From: Novipirellula herctigrandis
Lineage (GTDB): Bacteria > Planctomycetota > Planctomycetia > Pirellulales > Pirellulaceae
Assembly (NCBI GenBank): GCA_007859835.1
Contig: SJPJ01000001.1
Span: 4,190,623 to 4,254,622, forward strand
DNA: 64,000 nt
Direction: 5' to 3'
Shown in pieces: positions 8,991 to 18,357 of this stretch. Within the stretch, counting starts at the first letter, position 1. Each line of letters starts with the position of its first letter. The translations under genes were made by a program, and so were the position numbers. A model generated the notes under the pieces. It saw only the letters and a list, made by a program, of their open reading frames with translations. It was not told the DNA's origin and searched no databases.

Positions 8991-9815
8991 TTAGCGCCAA
9001 AGGGGCAGCGATGGCAATGCTGCGACGCCGCTACCACTACTCGAGGGCGGCAGCGGTGCATCGTAGCCGCCCGAATTTGGATACAAATCGCTGGCTGGCA
9101 TACCTGATTGGCTGGGCGACCGACGTGGTGGGTCACTCTGCATTTTACCGACTGTCGACGCGGCAATTCGCGGTGGTGCGAAAACGGGCGGCGACTGAGC
9201 AACCGATGTCGCCAGAGGTGCGATTTTTGCATTCGAATCGAGAGGACGTAGCCGAGACGCAATTGCCGCTTCCGTCGTCTGGGGTGGTGCAGCAACGCGA
9301 CCGACAGGTTCGTAGTCAATCTTTTGTTCGCGTTCCATTCGAACCAATTGCCGAGGAACCGCTACCGTTCTTTTTTCAGCCACCCATTCAACGCGTTGAT
9401 TGACTCGATTGACAACTTCGCTGCGACTTTCCCATCGCGTTCGCGGGACGTGGTGATAGGCAACCACCGGTGGCTTAAAAGGATTCCAACGTCCTTCTAA
9501 TTTCGGTTCCCAATTGTACTCGACCACTGGCGTGTAGACCGTTCGTGACTCGGGCTTCGTTTCCGTGACGGTTTGCGGACGGAAAACAGTTTGCTCTTTT
9601 TGTTCCGTTTTAGTTTCGACCACCGGGCGCTCAATGGTCTTTGTCACCTGCCGGTACACGATACCCGTGGTGGGATCAGTATAATAACCCGGGGAAGTTT
9701 GCGCCGAAGCGGTGACGCAGCCAAGTACAATCGACGCAACGGTGATTGAGGCGGTCAAGTTAACACAACGGTGAAACAACGGTTTTGCGAACCACGAGCG
9801 AACTCGATAATTCAT
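8991..9815 (-). CDS. Secreted protein of unknown function, Pro/Thr/Tyr-rich
   Basis: 274 residues. The N-terminus has basic residues, a hydrophobic stretch (ASITVASIVLGCVTASAQ) and an AQT cleavage-like site, so it is probably exported; the Cys in VLGC could also be a lipobox. The mature part opens with TDPTTGIVYRQVTKTIERP, then alternates Val/Thr/Glu/Arg with repeated threonine and proline, and ends in a Ser/Pro/Gly-rich tail. No enzyme motif is visible. Such proteins are common in planctomycete genomes and may sit in the periplasm or cell wall, but that is a guess. It converges on the fused oxidoreductase gene, 18 bases away. Confidence 0.75.
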   Translation of the reverse strand: MNYRVRSWFAKPLFHRCVNLTASITVASIVLGCVTASAQTSPGYYTDPTTGIVYRQVTKTIERPVVETKTEQKEQTVFRPQTVTETKPESRTVYTPVVEYNWEPKLEGRWNPFKPPVVAYHHVPRTRWESRSEVVNRVNQRVEWVAEKRTVAVPRQLVRMEREQKIDYEPVGRVAAPPQTTEAAIASRLRPLDSNAKIAPLATSVAQSPPVFAPPRIAASTVGKMQSDPPRRSPSQSGMPASDLYPNSGGYDAPLPPSSSGSGVAALPSLPLWR

Positions 9816-9988
9816 GGCAATCCCTCGCCGAGAAGTGGATAGACGAAAAGAACGAACATTCGCTAAAGTGCGTCAGAAACCCAACTCAACGAACACCAAA
9901 ACAGAGCGAATTGAGCGTCTGCCCGCCCTGCAACTCGCCCTCTAACCTCTATTTCGGAAAATGGACGGGGCGATACTGAGTCTAAAAA

Positions 9989-10255
9989 ATGATAGCCGAA
10001 AATTTACTCGCGATCTTACGGTGTCCGCTCAATGGCAAACCGCTGATTATGGCGGAAAGTCGCCTCGTTCAGCGAGTCAATATTGAAATTGCTCGGGGCG
10101 AAGCACGCGATCGCGAGGACCTGAAAGTTCTCCGATCCATCGACGCAGGACTGATGGTCCAAGGGGGGAGCGAGATCTACCCGATCCGCGACGGGATCGC
10201 TTGCATGGTCGTCGATGAAGCGATTGTGATTGGGAAAGAGAAGGCATCGAACTAG
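9989..10255 (+). CDS. Trm112-like protein (YcaR/UPF0434 family)
   Basis: 88 residues. The start MIAENLLAILRCPLNGKPL and the later YPIRDGIACMV are the two conserved blocks of small bacterial Trm112-family proteins. In other systems these bind and activate SAM-dependent methyltransferases or act as small zinc-ribbon-derived partners. Only one Cys is present, so zinc binding is not supported. It is cytosolic, diverges from the secreted protein upstream and converges on the small minus-strand gene at 10264. Confidence 0.85.
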   Translation: MIAENLLAILRCPLNGKPLIMAESRLVQRVNIEIARGEARDREDLKVLRSIDAGLMVQGGSEIYPIRDGIACMVVDEAIVIGKEKASN

Positions 10256-10263
10256 CCTAGTGA

Positions 10264-10521
10264 CTACCAATCCGAGTCGTCGCCTCGCTCCTCGCCACGC
10301 TCCTCGCCTCGCGGGTCACTACACCAACGATTCAAGGACGCAACCACAGCATCCCGTTCCATCGCATTGGTCCAAAGCGAATCGTCGACATCAAGCCGAA
10401 CTTCATAGTCACCCTCATGCAAACAATCAGGCTCCCCACAAAAATGGGGCACATCACTCACCCAAACGATTCGGTAAAGAGGAACATGCTTGTCGTCGAT
10501 TTTTACGATCGGTGCATCCAT
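10264..10521 (-). CDS. Small conserved-looking protein downstream of proC
   Basis: 85 residues, 24 bases after proC on the same strand. The centre reads HFCGEPDCLHEGDYEVRLD, with two cysteines and a histidine that could hold a metal. The end is a short RGEE duplication (RGEERGEERGDD) encoded by a 12-bp repeat of cgctcctcgcc type. I do not recognise a family. The regular codon use, the Cys/His pattern and the tight placement behind proC support a real gene. Nothing shows a function. Confidence 0.6.
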   Translation of the reverse strand: MDAPIVKIDDKHVPLYRIVWVSDVPHFCGEPDCLHEGDYEVRLDVDDSLWTNAMERDAVVASLNRWCSDPRGEERGEERGDDSDW

Positions 10522-10545
10522 CAGTTTCTACAAATTCTCAAGAGT

Positions 10546-11349
10546 TTATTTCAATTCGCGACTTCGGTTCGCAGCAGCCACCACCGCGTCGATCAAAGCG
10601 CGTCTTAATCCATTCTGTTCCAGGACTCTCAATGCGGCAATGGTTGTTCCACCAGGGCTAGCGACCGAGTCTTTCAATTCCCCGGGATGTCGGCCTGTTT
10701 CGGCGATCATTTTCGCAGTCCCTAAGACCGTTTGCGTCGCTAATTTCATCGCCAAATCACGTGGCAGCCCCGCAAAAACGCCTCCATCGGCCATTGCTTC
10801 GACGATCAAGCAAACGTATGCCGGCCCTGAACCACTAACCGCTGTGACTGCGTCCATATGGCTTTCTTCGACTTCCGCAACAACGCCAATGCTTTGCAGT
10901 GAAGATTCGATCCAAGCTTTATCATCCGCTGCAACATCCGCAGCGACACAAAACGCCGACGCTCCGGCACCGACAAGGCTTGGAGTGTTCGGCATTACTC
11001 GAACGACTCGGTCGTGGCCAATCAGACTACAAAGCGTTTCGAGCGTCACTCCGGCTGCGATGGAGATGACCAATTTTCCATCCCAAAAACTGGCCGATTG
11101 GTTGGCAACTTTTGGGATCACGTAAGGTTTCACGGCCAGAATAACGATATCAGATTCAGCAACATCACTCGCCAAATTGTCACCGACCGGCACATCAGGG
11201 CGGTTTTTGGCCCACCAGTCGCAACCCGAGTGGCTCGGTTCGACCACGCGAACATCCGACGCGGCAATCACCCCTTTATCGAGCATCCCGCAAAGCAGCG
11301 CACGGGCCATTTGTCCGCCACCGACGACTGTTAAACACTTATTTCGCAT
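10546..11349 (-). CDS. proC: Pyrroline-5-carboxylate reductase
   Basis: 267 residues from the ATG at 11349 (MRNKCLTVVGGGQMARALL); the frame stays open far upstream, but that part shows no homology and overlaps argB. The NADPH-binding GGGQMA opens the Rossmann fold; VKPYVIPKV, RVMPNTPSLVGAGASAF and VSGSGPAY (proline-site loop) follow, and the end SPGGTTIAALRVLE is the conserved dimer and substrate region. It reduces pyrroline-5-carboxylate to proline in the cytosol. It diverges from argB, so the two arginine/proline genes share an upstream region of about 160 bases. Confidence 0.95.
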   Translation of the reverse strand: MRNKCLTVVGGGQMARALLCGMLDKGVIAASDVRVVEPSHSGCDWWAKNRPDVPVGDNLASDVAESDIVILAVKPYVIPKVANQSASFWDGKLVISIAAGVTLETLCSLIGHDRVVRVMPNTPSLVGAGASAFCVAADVAADDKAWIESSLQSIGVVAEVEESHMDAVTAVSGSGPAYVCLIVEAMADGGVFAGLPRDLAMKLATQTVLGTAKMIAETGRHPGELKDSVASPGGTTIAALRVLEQNGLRRALIDAVVAAANRSRELK

Positions 11350-11418
11350 GGTTTCCCTTAAAACGTCCGAGTTTTCCCGAAAGATGCTCGGTTTGACACC
11401 AGTTTTCGTCCACATCAA

Positions 11419-11447
11419 TTGACCCCCTGATGAGCCGCCTCTAAATT
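11419..11447 (+). promoter_or_regulatory. Candidate sigma-70-like promoter of the argB operon
   Basis: A TTGACC hexamer at 11419-11424 is followed by exactly 17 bases and TAAATT at 11442-11447. It sits 66 bases ahead of the GTG start of argB (11513) and points into the plus-strand run argB to tdk. Predicted by eye only; planctomycete promoters can be divergent. Confidence 0.4.
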
Positions 11448-11512
11448 GATGGGTTTTTCCGTTGCTGGAAAGACCACCCCTTTTGAAAACCGTCCTTACC
11501 GGAGACTTAATC

Positions 11513-12376
11513 GTGGAAGAAGCGATCGCCAAAGCGAACACGCTGATCGAAGCAATGGGCTGGATTCGCCAATTCCGCGGAACCACCACGGTTATCAAGC
11601 TAGGCGGCAGTCTATTAGACGACGAATTGGCTCTGATGCACATTCTGCTCGACGTCATTTTCATGGAATCGGTGGGAATGCGTCCAGTAATCGTGCATGG
11701 TGGCGGAAAAGCAATCAACCGAGCATTGGCCGAATCCGGTATCGAACCGAATTTCAAACGAGGTCGTCGGGTGACCGATGGGCCGACCTTGAAAGCCGTT
11801 GAAAAGGTTTTGGCAGGGGATTTGAATGTCGCGCTGACCAAAGAGATTGAGCGACTCGGCGGCCGAGCGATGAATTTGTCGTTCCTGACCACCAATGTCC
11901 TATTTGGTCGAAAACTCGAAACCCCCGAAGATGAAGACTTGGGATTTGTCGGCGAAGTGACTCGAGTCGACCGGAACGTGATCGAAAGCCTAACCTATAC
12001 CGACCAAGTCCCCGTGATGCCGTCGATGTGTGAAGGCCCAAATGGCGAACATTACAACGTCAACGCAGATACCGCCGCCATGGCAGTCGCCCAGGCTCTC
12101 GGGGCCGAGAAGCTCGTGTTTCTATCCGACGTCAATGGCGTGCGTAGCGACAAGGATGACCCGTCGACGATCATCCATTCGCTCTCGTCGAACGAAGCAC
12201 GCGATTTAATCAAAACCGGTGTGATCGATTCCGGGATGATCCCCAAAGTAGAAGCCTGTTTGGAGACACTCGGTCGCGGCGTCAAGAAAGTCCACATTAT
12301 TGATGGTCGACTTCGCCATTCGTTGCTATTGGAAATTTACACGACCAGTGGTGTCGGCACCGAAATCCATCAATAA
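11513..12376 (+). CDS. argB: Acetylglutamate kinase
   Basis: 287 residues from the GTG at 11513. That start has GGAGA at 11501-11505 ahead of it and gives the family-standard opening [15 protein letters not shown]; a TTG at 11462 would add 17 residues without homology. The ATP-binding [19 protein letters not shown] and the arginine-type kinase core [17 protein letters not shown] are all present, then VFLSDVNGV and [14 protein letters not shown]. It phosphorylates N-acetylglutamate in arginine synthesis, in the cytosol. It leads a run with the ArgD-like gene 23 bases downstream. Confidence 0.95.
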   Translation: MEEAIAKANTLIEAMGWIRQFRGTTTVIKLGGSLLDDELALMHILLDVIFMESVGMRPVIVHGGGKAINRALAESGIEPNFKRGRRVTDGPTLKAVEKVLAGDLNVALTKEIERLGGRAMNLSFLTTNVLFGRKLETPEDEDLGFVGEVTRVDRNVIESLTYTDQVPVMPSMCEGPNGEHYNVNADTAAMAVAQALGAEKLVFLSDVNGVRSDKDDPSTIIHSLSSNEARDLIKTGVIDSGMIPKVEACLETLGRGVKKVHIIDGRLRHSLLLEIYTTSGVGTEIHQ

Positions 12377-12399
12377 CCTGCCTTCGTTGAGGAGACCCT

Positions 12400-13602
12400 A
12401 TGGACGATTTGGAACAAAATCCAATTCAAAGCAGTTCGCCGGAGCTAACAAACATTCAAGGTATCCGCCGAAGTACCCGGAATGGCCGCGCGTGCATCGA
12501 TGCACTTGCCGGACGAGCATGCGCGATCGGGTTTGGTAACCAAAGCATCATGCGTGCGATTCAGGAAACGGCGAACGATTATCTTGGCGACGCTTTGGCG
12601 ACATCCTTTGCGACATCCTTTGCGACGTCAGATGACGACGCCCTATTGCCGGAAGCGATTGCAAACGTGTTAGGAACGGAAGGCGATTTCTTAGCGGAAT
12701 CAATCCTTCTTCATCCTTCGGCAGATTTAGCGGTAGAGTCCGGATTGGCGTTTTCACGAACCAGTTCCACGGATTCACGATACCGAACGATCGTCTTGTC
12801 CGGCAGCGATCATGGCCGCACTGCGATGTGTCGGTCCGCCAGTGGACGGCCGGAACTGCATGCTGGGTTTGGCCCAATGGTGGCTGGATTTGACCACATC
12901 AAACCAAACCAAATCGCGAATTTGAAAGCGGCTATCGATGATTCGACCGCCGCGATTCTCCTATCGCCGCTTGATCTTTGCGACGGCGCCAAACCGCTTG
13001 ACGCCGATTTCCTGGTCGCAGCCCGCCAACTTTGTGACGAACATAACCTGTTCCTCTTGATCGACGAATCAAGACTGTGCATCGGAGCATCCGGGCGACT
13101 GTTTACTTACCAATCAATTAGCGACATCGTGCCTGATGCCGTGATCGTTTCGGCGGGACTCTTTGCTGGATTACCCGGCGGGATGCTAATTGCGTCGTCG
13201 AAATTCACAGGAACGCCAACGATCAACGCGGCACAATATCCGCTGCAAACCAATGTTGCGTTGGCAACACTGATGCAAATGCACGAACTCGGATTACCGC
13301 AATCCGTTTCCGACGAAGCCCAGTCCTTTGCGGTAACGTTAGCCGAAAAAATTGCGGGTTTTGAATTCATTCGCGACATTCATGCCGCTGGGATGACGGT
13401 CGGCATCGAAACCGATTTGGCAGCTGAGGAATTAGTGCAAATAGCCACCGAAAACGGCTTGCGAATCGAAGCATCGGGAGACACCTCCATCCTGCTACAA
13501 TTACCTCTATTGGTCGAGCCAAGTGATCGTGACGAACTGCTCGACCGGCTGACCCAGACCATGAATACGATGGAACAGAACTCCGCCGAGCTTAGCGTGT
13601 AA
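12400..13602 (+). CDS. ArgD-like class III aminotransferase lacking the PLP lysine (probable pseudoenzyme)
   Basis: 400 residues; the start ATG has GAGGAG five bases ahead. It aligns along its whole length with acetylornithine aminotransferase: HGRT in mid-protein, [10 protein letters not shown] in place of LDEVQ, and the strand before the Schiff-base loop. The loop that should read AKGL reads SAGL, so Ala252 (codon GCG at 13153) replaces the lysine that binds PLP. The phosphate-binding GAEAN loop (PSADLA) and the ST pair near GGN are also degenerate. The frame is intact and the gene keeps its place between argB and argF, so it is not simply decaying. A 12-bp tandem repeat near 12598 inserts ATSFATSF. 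Its role may be structural, regulatory or non-PLP; a true ArgD is not in this window. Confidence 0.8.
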   Translation: MDDLEQNPIQSSSPELTNIQGIRRSTRNGRACIDALAGRACAIGFGNQSIMRAIQETANDYLGDALATSFATSFATSDDDALLPEAIANVLGTEGDFLAESILLHPSADLAVESGLAFSRTSSTDSRYRTIVLSGSDHGRTAMCRSASGRPELHAGFGPMVAGFDHIKPNQIANLKAAIDDSTAAILLSPLDLCDGAKPLDADFLVAARQLCDEHNLFLLIDESRLCIGASGRLFTYQSISDIVPDAVIVSAGLFAGLPGGMLIASSKFTGTPTINAAQYPLQTNVALATLMQMHELGLPQSVSDEAQSFAVTLAEKIAGFEFIRDIHAAGMTVGIETDLAAEELVQIATENGLRIEASGDTSILLQLPLLVEPSDRDELLDRLTQTMNTMEQNSAELSV

Positions 13603-13682
13603 ACATTGCCGATCATTGCCCTGCGAAAATCGACATTGAAACAGAATCCATTCGAATTGACCTACCGACCGAGACCGTTGCC

Positions 13683-14618
13683 ATGCAACACTTACTAACC
13701 TTATTTGAAATTGACCCAACCGAATTGGTGCGAATTCTCGACACCTCACTCACGCTTAAAAAACGGTTGACTCTGGGTGACCGTCCGCCGATCCTCGAGC
13801 GCCGAGTACTCGCCCTGCTGTTTCAAAAGCCGAGCCTCCGAACTCGCGTTAGCTTTGAAACCGGCATGGCGCAACTTGGTGGATCCAGTCTATTCCTCGG
13901 CGAAGAAGTCGGTTGGGGAAAACGAGAATCCGCATCTGACTTTGCGCACGTACTTGGCCAATTCGTCGATGCAGTGGTTTGCCGTGCAAAGAAACACGAA
14001 CACGTGGAAACGTTGGCCCAATTCAACGCGATGCCGGTAATCAACGGATTGACCGATTTATGCCATCCTTGCCAAGCGATGGGTGACGTGGTCACGGTCA
14101 AAGAGGCTTTCGGCGACTACGTCGGACGGCACCTTGTGTTTGTTGGTGACGGAAACAATGTCGCACAATCGTTGGCATTGATTGCGGCCATGTTGGACAT
14201 GCGTTTTACTTTGGCATGCCCGGACGGCTATGAAATGGATTCCGATTGGCTTGCACGCGTTGCCAAACAGTACCCGAAGGCCAAAATTGAAACCACGTCG
14301 GATCCGCTCAAGGCAGTCGTTGATGCGGATGCGATTTACACCGACGTATGGACGAGTATGGGGCAAGAAGCCGAGATGGCGGCACGCCGCGAAGCATTCG
14401 CCAAATATCAAGTCAACTCGGCGCTAATGGCTAAGGCACCTTCGACCGCTCGCGTGCTGCATTGTTTACCGGCCGTTCGTGGTGAAGAGATTACCGACGC
14501 AGTGATTGACAGCGATCAAAGCGACGTGATCAACCAAGCTGGCAATCGAATGCACGCGCAAAAAGGTCTTCTCGTGTGGCTATTAAACCGTAAATGGATT
14601 GATGCGAACATTAAGTAG
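13683..14618 (+). CDS. argF: Ornithine carbamoyltransferase
   Basis: 311 residues, the normal length. SLRTRVSFE is the carbamoyl-phosphate site, HPCQAMGD the second substrate loop, and [11 protein letters not shown] the ornithine and carbamoyl-phosphate closing motif with its reactive cysteine. Cytosolic enzyme that makes citrulline from ornithine and carbamoyl phosphate. It lies 80 bases after the ArgD-like gene and 47 before rph, in the same direction, so arginine genes and RNA/nucleotide genes may share transcripts. Confidence 0.96.
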   Translation: MQHLLTLFEIDPTELVRILDTSLTLKKRLTLGDRPPILERRVLALLFQKPSLRTRVSFETGMAQLGGSSLFLGEEVGWGKRESASDFAHVLGQFVDAVVCRAKKHEHVETLAQFNAMPVINGLTDLCHPCQAMGDVVTVKEAFGDYVGRHLVFVGDGNNVAQSLALIAAMLDMRFTLACPDGYEMDSDWLARVAKQYPKAKIETTSDPLKAVVDADAIYTDVWTSMGQEAEMAARREAFAKYQVNSALMAKAPSTARVLHCLPAVRGEEITDAVIDSDQSDVINQAGNRMHAQKGLLVWLLNRKWIDANIK

Positions 14619-14665
14619 CTCTCATCTTCTGTTCTCTCGAATCACTCTCTAACCCTACCAACTAC

Positions 14666-15376
14666 ATGAATTCTGTTTCTCGGCCTGCCGATCAACTTCG
14701 CGACGTTCAAATCGAACTTGGCTATATCCCATCGAATCCCGCTAGCGTTCTTTATAAGTCCGGTGGCACGATTGTTCTTTGCACCGCGTCGCTTGAGGCC
14801 TCTGTGCCGCCATGGATGGCAGGAAAAGGAAAAGGATGGGTGACGGCCGAATACAACATGCTGCCCGGCAGTACGAGTCCACGAAAATCGCGTGACCGTG
14901 GCGGCAAGATTGATGGCCGTACGACGGAGATCCAACGACTGATTGGCCGCAGCCTTCGCGCAATCATTGACTTGAATTTACTTGGTGAAAATTCGATTAC
15001 GGTCGACTGCGATGTATTACAAGCCGACGGTGGAACTCGCACCGCATCGATCACCGGAGGTTTCATCGCGTTGGCCAAAGCAGTCGAAACCGCAGTCCCC
15101 GGAAGCCGAGTAGGCGACGGCCCGATCCGTGACTCGGTTGCGGCAATTAGCGCTGGACTGATTGACGATGTGGTACGTTTGGATCTCGACTACCAACTCG
15201 ACTCGGCCGCCGATGTCGACATGAACGTCGTCATGACCGGCTCAGGCAAGTTTGTGGAAATCCAAGGTACGGGCGAAGAGGCGACGTTCGATGACGCCCA
15301 ACTAACGGAACTGCTGCGGCTTGCTCGCAAGGGAATCGCGGGGCTAACGACCAAACAAATGGACGCGTTGGCGTAA
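14666..15376 (+). CDS. rph: Ribonuclease PH
   Basis: 236 residues. [30 protein letters not shown] and [17 protein letters not shown] are the phosphate and RNA binding blocks of the PNPase-like fold; the DGGTRTA motif is a family hallmark. The enzyme trims the 3' ends of tRNA precursors phosphorolytically, usually as a hexamer in the cytosol. It is followed seven bases later by tdk. The family GML appears as NML here, a mild variation. Confidence 0.95.
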   Translation: MNSVSRPADQLRDVQIELGYIPSNPASVLYKSGGTIVLCTASLEASVPPWMAGKGKGWVTAEYNMLPGSTSPRKSRDRGGKIDGRTTEIQRLIGRSLRAIIDLNLLGENSITVDCDVLQADGGTRTASITGGFIALAKAVETAVPGSRVGDGPIRDSVAAISAGLIDDVVRLDLDYQLDSAADVDMNVVMTGSGKFVEIQGTGEEATFDDAQLTELLRLARKGIAGLTTKQMDALA

Positions 15377-15383
15377 CCCACCA

Positions 15384-15992
15384 ATGGCAAAACTCTACTT
15401 CTATTACTCTGCGATGAACGCGGGCAAGTCAACGGTCTTGCTGCAAGCCAGTTACAATTACCGCGAACGTGGAATGAACACGTTGATCTTGATTCCCGAG
15501 ATCGATCATCGTGACGGTGTTGGCAAGGTGACTTCGCGGATTGGCCTTTCCTCCGAAGCAATCACTTTCAATCAGGTCGACAACCTATTCTCGGTTATTT
15601 CATCGGAACATCGATCGCAAACGCTGCATGCGGTGTTTGTCGATGAAGCTCAATTCCTGACAAAGCTTCAAGTTCGCCAACTCAGCGACGTTTGTGATTC
15701 GCTCGACATCCCGGTGATGACGTACGGGTTGCGAACCGATTTTCTTGGCCATTTGTTTGAAGGAAGCGAACACTTGTTGGCATGGTCGGACACTTTGTCT
15801 GAGATCAAAACAATCTGCCATTGTGGGCGAAAAGCGACAATGGTGCTTCGCATTGATGCGAAAGGGCAACCGCTCAAAGATGGTGAGCAAATACAAATCG
15901 GCGGCAACGAGCGTTACATTTCGGTTTGTCGGCGCCATTTCAAAGACGGCATGGCAACCCACCGCGACGACGAATTGCCTTTGGTCGATTAG
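15384..15992 (+). CDS. tdk: Thymidine kinase (type II)
   Basis: 202 residues. MNAGKST near residue 11 is the P-loop, VFVDEAQF the Walker B region with the catalytic Glu, and [10 protein letters not shown] the lid. Four zinc ligands of the type II family are visible as CHCG and VCRRH. The product phosphorylates thymidine for salvage. The TAG stop overlaps the convergent QueD-like gene by four bases. A short C-terminal extension follows the last Cys/His block. Confidence 0.95.
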   Translation: MAKLYFYYSAMNAGKSTVLLQASYNYRERGMNTLILIPEIDHRDGVGKVTSRIGLSSEAITFNQVDNLFSVISSEHRSQTLHAVFVDEAQFLTKLQVRQLSDVCDSLDIPVMTYGLRTDFLGHLFEGSEHLLAWSDTLSEIKTICHCGRKATMVLRIDAKGQPLKDGEQIQIGGNERYISVCRRHFKDGMATHRDDELPLVD

Positions 15993-16480
15993 ATCGACAT
16001 TCGGAATACGCCCCATTGGCCATGATTTTCGTCGACACCAATCTCGAGCAGCGTGATGGCACTGCCGAATTGTTCTTTCGTCTGCTCGATCACACGCTCT
16101 GCAATGACGCGAGCAATTTCTTCGGCGGTCGTATTGATTACCGGCAAGATTACACAATCTTCGTTCGGGAATACCCAACGCCGATCGCGAAACGTGGCGG
16201 TGGTCTCTTTTTCATCGCTTGACACGATGATCTCAGCATGACGCTCGGGCAAGATCACATGATGATCGAGTGCTTGCGTTTGTTTTAGAACCGCGTCGCG
16301 CAAGGCAATGAAGTCGACGACGTAACGATTCTCATCAAGCGGACCCTCGACCGCCGCGCGAACGCCATAGTTATGCCCATGAAGACGTTCGCAAATATCC
16401 CCTGCGAACGTAATAAAATGGGCCGCCGAAAAAACGAACTGCTCTTTCGCAACTTCGACTCGGTAACTTGAATGACTCAT
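15989..16480 (-). CDS. 6-pyruvoyltetrahydropterin synthase / QueD-like
   Basis: 163 residues. Zinc ligands are His21, His34 and His36 (in SAAHF and ERLHGHNYG), with Cys30 in a C-x3-HGH arrangement as in QueD; the LDHH and ENHG segments supply the remaining catalytic residues. The family converts dihydroneopterin triphosphate to a tetrahydropterin; QueD gives 6-carboxy-tetrahydropterin for queuosine. No other queuosine gene is nearby. It overlaps the CitG-like gene by four bases, so the pair is probably translationally coupled, which hints at a pterin-related cofactor rather than queuosine. That link is an inference. Confidence 0.85.
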   Translation of the reverse strand: MSHSSYRVEVAKEQFVFSAAHFITFAGDICERLHGHNYGVRAAVEGPLDENRYVVDFIALRDAVLKQTQALDHHVILPERHAEIIVSSDEKETTATFRDRRWVFPNEDCVILPVINTTAEEIARVIAERVIEQTKEQFGSAITLLEIGVDENHGQWGVFRMSI

Positions 16481-17373
16481 GATGTTCTTGTCTCGTATCG
16501 CGGATCGATGAATAAAACAAACAAAGCCGCAGCGATTAGATCGGCCGTCGTTCCGGGGTTCAACCGGTTTTTATCGCTACGCAAAAATTGGTCAAACTCA
16601 TCGACGGCTTCTGGTGACAGCGTATCAAGTTGTCTAGCCCGTCGCTGGACTTCGCAAGCGACTTCCAATCCGCACTTGCGAGCAATCAGTGTGTCGGGCT
16701 CGCTGCGCAACAACTCAATATGTGCAGTAGCGATTCCCATCAGAATATCGGATTGCTTCTCGATCGCTTGGTGGACGATCGGAACCACTCGGTTGAAAAA
16801 ATCTGAAAAACCGCTGGAATATTGCCGAGCAATCGCATCACGCCCCGCAGCGGTATCCATCGCCTCAATCAAGTCAAGCTCGGTCTCGGATCGATTATCG
16901 CCGGGATCATTATGCACGTCCATCGTGTCCACTTCACCAAGCCCTCCTGCGGAGGAGATGCGAATCGATTCAAAAATATTCAGTGCGTCTTGATGAGTTT
17001 GCCGAGCCAGAAGACGGGGGACTTCGGTGAGCCAATCAATGCGCGAACCAACCGAATGTTGACGAACGACTTGAGCCAATGGACCAATCAGCAGTAGAAT
17101 GCCAAGGTTGACGTTCGATCGTGTTTGAAGCCGCGTTTCTTGAATCGTCTGAAGTACGAGGCAACTGAACGGCGTATCCGTATTGGCGCATTGAAGCTTG
17201 TCTGCAGCAATCCAGGCCGCGACAATAAAATCGGTGTAGCTCAAATCGCAAAACGATTGACCTGGGTGAACGTTCCCCACTTTGGGGGCGGTTGCCTCCA
17301 TCACGCATGCCCACCGTGCCGCGTCAGCGCCGGAACGAATCCCGCGACGGATCGAATCGAGCGAACGACTCAC
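16477..17373 (-). CDS. CitG/MdcB-family protein (COG1767-type)
   Basis: 298 residues. The N-terminal PKVGNVHPGQSFCDLSY resembles the KPGNV block of the triphosphoribosyl-dephospho-CoA synthase family. There is no citrate lyase or malonate decarboxylase gene in the window, so the classical role is unlikely. Archaeal and planctomycete relatives of this family keep the HPG/HRYHDF-like start and are often found near tetrahydromethanopterin genes (from memory, not checked here). It overlaps both its neighbours by four bases, with the alpha/beta hydrolase upstream and the QueD-like gene downstream. Cytosolic, probably helical. A role in pterin cofactor assembly is a guess. Confidence 0.7.
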   Translation of the reverse strand: MSRSLDSIRRGIRSGADAARWACVMEATAPKVGNVHPGQSFCDLSYTDFIVAAWIAADKLQCANTDTPFSCLVLQTIQETRLQTRSNVNLGILLLIGPLAQVVRQHSVGSRIDWLTEVPRLLARQTHQDALNIFESIRISSAGGLGEVDTMDVHNDPGDNRSETELDLIEAMDTAAGRDAIARQYSSGFSDFFNRVVPIVHQAIEKQSDILMGIATAHIELLRSEPDTLIARKCGLEVACEVQRRARQLDTLSPEAVDEFDQFLRSDKNRLNPGTTADLIAAALFVLFIDPRYETRTS

Positions 17374-18302
17374 TCGGCACTACCACTTGGCGTTTGCAGA
17401 AATTCGCTGATCGCATCAAGCGTTTCGTCGGGTGCATCTTCGATCACATAGTGACCGGCGTCGGCGATCTCCACCGTTTTCGCCGTGGGCCAAGCTTGCT
17501 CAAATCGACGCAAACATTCCGGTCGGAAACACCAATCCTTCATTCCCCAAACCAAAAGGGACGGGACATCGGCGAGTGACGGCAGTTGCGTTTCAAGACG
17601 GTGAAGGGTCTCATAGGTCGGATGATGCTTCGAGGTTGGGATGTCACGAACGAACGCATCAATAGCGACTCGGTTTTCCCAATTGTCGTAAGGGGCAAGC
17701 AGGCCTTCAGCCGCTTCTTTTGAAAGTCGATTGCGTGACATGGCCATTGATATCGCCGCTCGGGCGAATGCATTCAAACCTCGGACGGCAGGGGTCCCAA
17801 CAATTGGCCATCGGCACGCAGCGATCCGCCAAGGCATATAAGGCGGGGGAAAGGCTCCAGTATTCAAGAGCACAATGCGGTCCAACCGTTCGCGTCGCTC
17901 TAACATCGATGTCAAACCGATCGCCCCACCCCAATCGTGAGCAATCAGAGTGATCCGTTGCAAATCAAGCGAATCGATTAGTTTGATCAGGTTGTCGCGA
18001 TGATCGGCAAGTCGATAGGGAAACTCACCTCGTTTGACATCGAACCCACGAGGCGGTTTATCGCTACGACCGCAGCCAAGATGGTCGATGGCTACCACAC
18101 GATGCGAAGGACGAAATCGCTCGACAATGCGTCGCCAGTAAAAGCTCCAGGTCGGGTTCCCGTGAACGCATAGCAGCGTCGGGCGATCCGAATGACGGTC
18201 GCAATCACCACACTCGTCCAAATAGCGTAGAGTGTGCGGACCAACAGTCAGCTCATGTGACGGGTAGGGCAACAAATTCTCAGCGATCGATTTCATGACC
18301 AA
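17370..18302 (-). CDS. Alpha/beta hydrolase (haloalkane-dehalogenase/OleB-like)
   Basis: 310 residues from 18302 (an ATG at 18296 is also possible). The oxyanion segment is HGNPTWSFYWRR; the nucleophile elbow HDWGGAIGL gives an Asp nucleophile, and DAGHYVIEDAP holds the catalytic His. An Asp nucleophile in this setting is typical of haloalkane dehalogenases, and HDWGG resembles OleB beta-lactone decarboxylases. Neither activity is proven. It shares a four-base overlap with the CitG-like gene and starts 55 bases after the EamA transporter gene, so all four may form one transcript. Confidence 0.85.
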   Translation of the reverse strand: MVMKSIAENLLPYPSHELTVGPHTLRYLDECGDCDRHSDRPTLLCVHGNPTWSFYWRRIVERFRPSHRVVAIDHLGCGRSDKPPRGFDVKRGEFPYRLADHRDNLIKLIDSLDLQRITLIAHDWGGAIGLTSMLERRERLDRIVLLNTGAFPPPYMPWRIAACRWPIVGTPAVRGLNAFARAAISMAMSRNRLSKEAAEGLLAPYDNWENRVAIDAFVRDIPTSKHHPTYETLHRLETQLPSLADVPSLLVWGMKDWCFRPECLRRFEQAWPTAKTVEIADAGHYVIEDAPDETLDAISEFLQTPSGSAE

Positions 18303-18357
18303 AGTGTGACGAAATTCACGCTTGTGGGGAAGATGTCCAGAGACGAAGCCCTTGCTT

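Noticed and set aside
11350-11895. N-terminal extension of proC by 182 residues
   Set aside because: It overlaps argB in antisense and lacks homology; MRNKCLTVVGGG is the normal ProC start.
17370-18302. Naming the hydrolase haloalkane dehalogenase
   Set aside because: The Asp nucleophile fits, but OleB and other families share it; halide-binding residues cannot be confirmed by eye.
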